Below are positions 59,624 to 64,000 of a stretch of DNA of 64,000 nt, in pieces. The stretch is taken from assembly GCF_017876295.1 (NCBI RefSeq), contig NZ_JAGINT010000002.1, positions 2,604,001 to 2,668,000 of the forward strand, written 5' to 3'. How positions within the stretch are numbered: position 1 is the first letter of the stretch; every line of letters begins with the position of its first letter. Made by a program: the position numbers and the translations under genes. The notes beneath the pieces were generated by a model. That model was not told where the DNA came from, did no database searches, and worked only from the letters and a program-made list of their open reading frames with translations. This stretch comes from Kribbella aluminosa. GTDB taxonomy: Bacteria; Actinomycetota; Actinomycetes; Propionibacteriales; Kribbellaceae.

Positions 59624-60676
59624 TTGACCTCCAGTCAGCACGTCAGGTTCGCCGCCGTCGGGCTTGACCATTCCCACATCTTCGGTCAGGTCGCCGGCCT
59701 GATCCGGGCCGGTGCCGAGTTCGTCGGGATGGCCACCGACGACCCGGCCGCCGCGGTCGCGGTGCAGCTGCGCGAGCGCTACCCCGACGTACCCTTCGCC
59801 GACGACCCGGACGAGCTGATCGCCCGGGACGGGATCGACGTGATCGTGACCGCGGCCGTGCCGGACCGGCGCGGGCCGATCGCGGTCGCAGCGCTGCGGG
59901 CCGGCAAGGACGTGGTCGCCGACAAGCCCGGCTGCGTCACACTCGACCAGCTCGCCGAGATCGAGCGGGCGGTCGCCGAGACCGGCCGGTTCTGGTCGGT
60001 GACGTTCTCCGAGCGGTTCGAGGTGCCGAGCGCGATCAAGGCCGGCGAACTGGTCCGCGAGGGCAGGATCGGCACCGTCGTCCAGACGCTCGGTCTCGGG
60101 CCGCACCGGATCGGCGACCGCGCGCACCTGGCCGGCGGCGCGGGCCGTCCAGACTGGTTCTACGACAAGGCGCGGTACGGCGGCATCCTGGCCGACATCG
60201 CCTCCCACCAGGTGGACCAGTTCCTCTGGTTCACCGGCGCGAAGACCGCCGAGGTGGTCAGCAGCTCGGTCGGGAACTTCGCCAACCCGGACGACCCGGG
60301 CCTGCAGGACTTCGGCGAGATGCTGCTCCGCAGCGAGAACGCCCAGGGCTACATCCGGGTCGACTGGTACACCCCAGCCGGCCTGCCGACCTGGGGTGAC
60401 GGGCGGCTGCTGATCCTCGGCACCGACGGCTACATCGAGCTGCGCAAGTACATCGACATCGAGGGTCGCGAAGGCGGTAACCACCTGTTCCTGGCGAACC
60501 AGGAGGGTACGCAGTACATCGACTGCTCGGACGTCGAGACCTCCTACTACCCGGATCTGATCCACGACGTCCAGCAGCGGACCACCACGGCCGCGCCGCA
60601 GGAGCACACGTTCGAGACCATGCGGCTGGCGTTGACGGCCCAGGAGAACGCAGTGCTGCGCGGAGCCGCCCGATGA
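59624..60676 (+). CDS. Gfo/Idh/MocA family oxidoreductase 1
   Basis: 350 residues. The N-terminal nucleotide-binding domain begins FAAVGLDHSHIFGQVAGLIR, in which the usual glycine loop is replaced by GLDHSH, as in one subgroup of this family; GKDVVADKPG holds the active-site Lys of the DKP/EKP motif; DIASHQVDQFLWF holds the catalytic His region. TTG start with GGAAGGAA upstream. It probably oxidises or reduces the imported sugar. Overlaps the second oxidoreductase by 4 nt. Confidence 0.9.
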   Translation: MTSSQHVRFAAVGLDHSHIFGQVAGLIRAGAEFVGMATDDPAAAVAVQLRERYPDVPFADDPDELIARDGIDVIVTAAVPDRRGPIAVAALRAGKDVVADKPGCVTLDQLAEIERAVAETGRFWSVTFSERFEVPSAIKAGELVREGRIGTVVQTLGLGPHRIGDRAHLAGGAGRPDWFYDKARYGGILADIASHQVDQFLWFTGAKTAEVVSSSVGNFANPDDPGLQDFGEMLLRSENAQGYIRVDWYTPAGLPTWGDGRLLILGTDGYIELRKYIDIEGREGGNHLFLANQEGTQYIDCSDVETSYYPDLIHDVQQRTTTAAPQEHTFETMRLALTAQENAVLRGAAR

Positions 60677-61836
60677 CGGGCGATGTCCTCAAGGTCGCGA
60701 TCGTCGGGTGCGGCAACATCAGCCGCAGGCACGCCGAGGCCTACGCGAGCACCGGCCGGACGGAGCTCGTCGGTACGGCGGACCTCGACGAGGAGAAGGC
60801 ACGGACGCTGGCCGAGCGGTTCGGCGGACGCCCGTACGGCAGCCTGACCGAGCTGCTGGCGGCCGAGCAGCCGGACCTGGTCTCGATCGCGACCCCGCCG
60901 GAGAGCCACGGCGAGCTCGCGGTCGAGGCGCTGGCGGCCGACATCTCGGTGCTGCTGGAGAAGCCGCCCGTGCTGAGCCTGGAGGAGCTGGACCTGGTCG
61001 CCAAGGTCGAGGGGATCAGCGCGGGCTCGGCGTCCGTGGTGTTCCAGCACCGGCACGGTTCCGGGGCGATCCGGGCGCACGACCTGCTCGCCCGCGGTGC
61101 GCTCGGCCGGCCGCTGGTCGCGGTCTGCGAGACGTTGTGGTTCCGGCCGACCAGCTACTTCGACCTGGAGTGGCGCGGTACCTGGATCGGCGAGGGCGGC
61201 GGCCCGACGCTCGGGCACGGCATCCACCAGATCGACCTGCTGCTGCATCTGCTCGGGCCGTGGAAGACGATCGACGCCACCGCCGTACGGCTGGACCGGC
61301 CGGTCGAGTTCGAGGACGTGTCGATGGCGTCGGTGGTGTTCGAGAGCGGCGCGGTGGCGACCGTGATCAACAGCCTGCTGTCGCCGCGGGAGCTGAGCCG
61401 GATCCGGATCGACACGGCCGGCGGCACGCTCGAGGTGAACCATGTCTACGGGTACTCCGACAAGGACTGGACGTTCCACCCCGCGCCGGACGCGGCGAAG
61501 GCGGCGACCCTCGGCCTGGACCCCGGTGTCCGCAAGGCCGAGGCCGGCGGGTCCGTGGCCGCTACCGACCCGTGGACCGCGTCGGCGGGTGTCGATGTGC
61601 CGAGCAACCACGAGGCACAGATCAGCCGCCTGGTCGACGACCTGCTGGCCGGGCGTACCCACAGCACGTCGCTGGCCAGTACGCGGCCGACGATGGAGTT
61701 CGTCACCGCGCTGTACGCGTCGGCGATCACCGGCACCCGGGTGCACCGCGCGGAGCTGACACCCGGGCACCGCTTCTACGACATGTTCCACGGCGGCTTC
61801 TCGATGACCGAACTCGCCGAGGCGTTCCGCCCCTGA
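60673..61836 (+). CDS. Gfo/Idh/MocA family oxidoreductase 2
   Basis: 387 residues with the canonical loop AIVGCGNISRRHAEAYASTG, the EKP motif in VLLEKPPVLS and LGHGIHQIDLLLHLLG around the catalytic His. Unlike its neighbour it has the normal glycine-rich loop. Two different enzymes of this family side by side often perform an oxidation and a later reduction on one sugar (via a 3-keto intermediate); that is inferred. Last gene of the operon, followed by a terminator. Confidence 0.91.
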   Translation: MTGDVLKVAIVGCGNISRRHAEAYASTGRTELVGTADLDEEKARTLAERFGGRPYGSLTELLAAEQPDLVSIATPPESHGELAVEALAADISVLLEKPPVLSLEELDLVAKVEGISAGSASVVFQHRHGSGAIRAHDLLARGALGRPLVAVCETLWFRPTSYFDLEWRGTWIGEGGGPTLGHGIHQIDLLLHLLGPWKTIDATAVRLDRPVEFEDVSMASVVFESGAVATVINSLLSPRELSRIRIDTAGGTLEVNHVYGYSDKDWTFHPAPDAAKAATLGLDPGVRKAEAGGSVAATDPWTASAGVDVPSNHEAQISRLVDDLLAGRTHSTSLASTRPTMEFVTALYASAITGTRVHRAELTPGHRFYDMFHGGFSMTELAEAFRP

Positions 61837-61852
61837 CAGGTTCGTGCGGCGT

Positions 61853-61888
61853 CCGCCCCGGCCCAGCAGGCGATGTCCGCCGGGGCGG
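61853..61888. terminator. Bidirectional terminator
   Basis: CCGCCCCGGC (61853-61862) pairs perfectly with GCCGGGGCGG (61879-61888) around a 16-nt loop, between the oxidoreductase operon and the convergent UPF0126 gene. Confidence 0.8.
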
Positions 61889-61897
61889 CCGCCGCGA

Positions 61898-62509
61898 CTA
61901 GCTGCTGGGAACTGGGGCGTGCCAGCCGCGGGCGATCGCGAGTAGGCGCCAGGTGATCGCGACGGCGGCGCCGACCGTGGCGACGGCGGGGGAGGGGAGC
62001 GGGAGTTGGTGGCCGATGACGGCGAGGGTGGCGCCGGCTGCGGCGGGGATCGCGTAGAGCTCGCCCGGGCCGAAAACGGTGGGGACGCGGAGGGCGACGA
62101 CGTCGCGGAGTACGCCGCCGCCGACCGCGGTGACGATGCCGAGGGCGATCGCGGGCAGCGGCCCGAGGCCGTACTCGAGGGCCTTGAGGGCGCCGGCGAC
62201 ACAGAACAGCCCGAGGCCGAACGCGTCGAGGACGTCGACGGTTCGTTCCCGGCGGGCGACGGCCGGGTGGAACCAGAAGGTGGCGAGGGTGGCGACCACC
62301 GGGACGAGAAGGTAGCGCCAGTCGGCGAGGGCGGCGGGAGGCGTCGCGCCGATCAGGACGTCACGGATCCATCCGCCGCCCAGCGCGGTCAGGGCCGCCA
62401 GCGCCAGCAGTCCGACGATGTCGAGTCGCCGGCGTACGGCCAGCAAGGCGCCGGAGATCGCGAACACGAGCATTCCGGCCAGATCCAGAACGAGCAGCAG
62501 AGACGCCAT
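61898..62509 (-). CDS. UPF0126/TRIC-type membrane protein
   Basis: 203 residues and seven membrane segments in two similar halves: LTALGGGWIRDVLIGATPP and VTAVGGGVLRDVVALRVPTV carry the GGG-RD signature of PF03458. Relatives are described as prokaryotic TRIC-like cation channels or glycine transporters (YadS group). Stands alone, convergent with the sugar operon. No ribosome site is obvious before the ATG. Confidence 0.9.
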   Translation of the reverse strand: MASLLLVLDLAGMLVFAISGALLAVRRRLDIVGLLALAALTALGGGWIRDVLIGATPPAALADWRYLLVPVVATLATFWFHPAVARRERTVDVLDAFGLGLFCVAGALKALEYGLGPLPAIALGIVTAVGGGVLRDVVALRVPTVFGPGELYAIPAAAGATLAVIGHQLPLPSPAVATVGAAVAITWRLLAIARGWHAPVPSS

Positions 62510-62562
62510 TCGGCCAGGGTCTCAGGAATTCCTGCCGGGACGTGACGGACCTGGCGTCGTGG

Positions 62563-63408
62563 TCAGGGCTTGCGGCCGACGCCGACCCAGAGGCTGCACA
62601 TGATGTCGGTGAACTCGCCGCGGTCGACGTACTGCTGGGTTTCGTCGTCCGGGAACCAGCGGAACGGGGACACGACGCCGGGCTCGACCAGCTCGGTGCC
62701 CTCGAAGAAGCGGGTCACCTCTTCCTTGCTGCGGACCTGTGCCTCGCCGCCGTCGGCCTTGTAGACGACCATCGCCCGCTCCCACAGCTCCGGCGCGAAG
62801 TCCGGCGTGCAGTGCGAGAAGATCAGCAGCGAGCCCGGCGCGAGCGGCTCGACCAGCTGATGGACCAGGTCGTACGGCTTCAGGTGGTCCGGCAGGTAGT
62901 GGAAGACGCCGACGATGCTGAGCGCGACCGGCTTGCCGAAGTCGATCAGGTCCTTGACCTCGCCGGACTTCAGGATCGCCTGCGGGTCGGTGACGTCGGC
63001 CTCGAGGTACGCCGTCTTCCCCTCCGGCTTGCTGACCAGCAGCGCGCGCGAGTGGGCCAGCACGATCGGGTCGTTGTCGGCGTACACCACGTGCGCCGAC
63101 GGGATGATCTCCTGGACCACCTCGTGCAGGTTCGGCTCGGTCGGGATGCCGGTGCCGATGTCGAGGAACTGCGTGATGCCCTGCTCCGCGGCGTACTTCG
63201 CGGCCCGGTGCATCCACATCCGGTTCGACTGGGCGGCGGTCCGGAACCCCGGGAACGCCTGGAGCAGGTGTTCCGCGGCCTGCCGGTCGGCGGCGAAGTT
63301 GTCCTTCCCGCCGAGGAAGTAGTCGTACACCCGGGCCGGGTGCGGCCGGTCAAGGTTCAGCTGGTCGTACATCCCCGGTTCGGCGTCGTGCGATTCGGCC
63401 ATGAACAT
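62563..63408 (-). CDS. SAM-dependent methyltransferase (PF04672 type)
   Basis: 281 residues. The N-terminal family signature DRPHPARVYDYFLGGKDNF (20-38) and the SAM-binding motif FLDIGTGIPT (81-90) are clear, as is VVYADNDPIV. The family is abundant in actinobacteria and its substrates are mostly unknown. A second in-frame ATG two codons later is an alternative start. Confidence 0.9.
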   Translation of the reverse strand: MFMAESHDAEPGMYDQLNLDRPHPARVYDYFLGGKDNFAADRQAAEHLLQAFPGFRTAAQSNRMWMHRAAKYAAEQGITQFLDIGTGIPTEPNLHEVVQEIIPSAHVVYADNDPIVLAHSRALLVSKPEGKTAYLEADVTDPQAILKSGEVKDLIDFGKPVALSIVGVFHYLPDHLKPYDLVHQLVEPLAPGSLLIFSHCTPDFAPELWERAMVVYKADGGEAQVRSKEEVTRFFEGTELVEPGVVSPFRWFPDDETQQYVDRGEFTDIMCSLWVGVGRKP

Positions 63409-63590
63409 CCCATTCGCGGTGCGGTCCAGAACTGAAAGTCATCGTAACCGGCGCACAACTCACCGTGACACCCGGCAGCAAAACCCTACTCCGGCCAGGC
63501 GTCACTGCCCCAGTGTCCGGCGCGTCCCGGGAGCACCTTGACCGAAGCTTTGCACCGGGGCCGGCCGGCGTTTCCGGAGTGGCATGCGAT

Positions 63591-63609
63591 AATGATAACG
63601 GTTGTCATT
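63591..63609. promoter_or_regulatory. Zur-type zinc box
   Basis: AATGATAACGGTTGTCATT is a near-palindrome (ATGA-AAC/GTT-TCAT arms) of the form bound by the zinc repressor Zur in actinobacteria. It lies 27 bp upstream of a zinc-type binding lipoprotein, the expected target. Confidence 0.75.
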
Positions 63610-63636
63610 TCACTCCGCTCGAAGGTTGGTCGTACC

Positions 63637-64000
63637 GTGAATCGCAGACTGCTCGTTCTGCCTGCTGTTGTCGCCGCTGTGGCCCTCGGGGTCAGTGCCT
63701 GCTCGTCGGGGGACGCCGCTCCGGCGGCCGCCGGGAAGATCAAGGTGGTGGCGTCCACCGATGTCTGGGGTGACCTGGCCGCCGGCGTCGGCGGCGGCAA
63801 GGTCGAGGTGACCTCGATCATCAACAGCCCGGGAGCCGACCCGCACGAGTTCGAGGCCAATACCCGGAACCAGGCGGCCCTGGCCGGTGCCGCGGTGGTG
63901 ATCGAGAACGGCGGCGGGTACGACGACTTCATGGACCGGATGCTGAAGACCGCGAAGAACTCGTCGGCGACCCTGCTGAACGCGGTCACCATCTCCGGCA
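63637..64000 (+). CDS. Zinc/manganese-type ABC binding lipoprotein, N-terminus (window edge)
   Basis: The first 121 codons: GTG start, signal peptide with lipobox VSAC (Cys22), then KIKVVASTDVWGDLAAGVGG and SPGADPHEFEANTRNQAALA, with the metal-binding His of the ZnuA/TroA cluster-9 family in DPHEFE. IENGGGYDDFMDRML follows, as in family members. Truncated by the window end; a permease and an ATPase would be expected next. Zinc rather than manganese is suggested by the Zur-like box. Confidence 0.9.
   Translation, partial: MNRRLLVLPAVVAAVALGVSACSSGDAAPAAAGKIKVVASTDVWGDLAAGVGGGKVEVTSIINSPGADPHEFEANTRNQAALAGAAVVIENGGGYDDFMDRMLKTAKNSSATLLNAVTISG

Noticed and set aside
60547..62202. 551-codon minus-strand frame over the oxidoreductases
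   Set aside because: Ser/Pro/Arg-rich antisense reading of two clear Gfo/Idh/MocA genes.

Overview
The window is high-GC actinobacterial DNA, most likely from Kribbella or a close relative (Propionibacteriales). I infer this from the gene families (several LacI regulators beside CUT1-type sugar importers, many two-component systems, a DprE1/DprE2/UbiA operon), the frequent GTG/TTG starts with 1-4 nt overlaps inside operons, and the codon use. No rRNA or tRNA gene, CRISPR array, insertion sequence or intact prophage was seen.

Region 1 (1-18.8 kb) is a carbohydrate-utilisation region. At the left edge a sugar ABC permease (cut by the window), a LacI regulator and a secreted GH43 enzyme share a 14-bp operator, TGTTTACGTGAACA. 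A degraded patch follows: a frameshifted secreted protein and a broken HigB toxin beside an intact HigA antitoxin. Next comes a polysaccharide locus with a large secreted alginate-lyase-fold protein, a 2-hydroxyacid dehydrogenase, an ABC importer (two permeases and a lipoprotein), a truncated LacI, two tandem LacI paralogues, an alpha/beta hydrolase, a second lyase gene broken by an internal deletion, and a third, intact lyase. A 17-bp operator-like sequence is identical at two promoters 7.2 kb apart, and a second AT-rich motif (CGAAA-TTT) recurs at four.

Region 2 (18.8-35.4 kb) is rich in signalling and ABC exporters. It holds a CitA/CitB-type two-component system divergent from a PstS-like binding protein; an ABC-2 exporter divergent from a NarL-type system; a sensor kinase and an OmpR regulator flanking a lipoprotein, two ATPases and an FtsX-like permease; and a kinase-regulator-PAP2 phosphatase operon.

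Region 3 (35.4-44.6 kb) carries a tight operon of DprE1, DprE2, a phosphodiester-glycosidase-family protein and a UbiA-family decaprenyl-phosphate phosphoribosyltransferase, which looks like decaprenyl-phosphoryl-arabinose synthesis plus one unexplained member. A PadR regulator with its membrane partner follows. Then comes a 497-bp gene-free stretch with two copies of a 70-nt double-hairpin repeat and a separate 18-bp inverted repeat. A serine hydrolase and a large membrane protein close the region.

Region 4 (44.6-54.8 kb) has an ABC-2 exporter with a NarL-type two-component system, an iron-regulated siderophore/haem-type importer with an IdeR/DmdR-like box over its start codon, and a COG4705-like membrane protein with a kinase/regulator pair.

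Region 5 (54.8-64 kb) is a second sugar locus: a divergent LacI (frameshifted near its end in a G run), two permeases, a lipoprotein and two Gfo/Idh/MocA oxidoreductases. It is followed by a UPF0126 membrane protein, a PF04672-type methyltransferase and the start of a zinc-type binding lipoprotein behind a Zur-like box.
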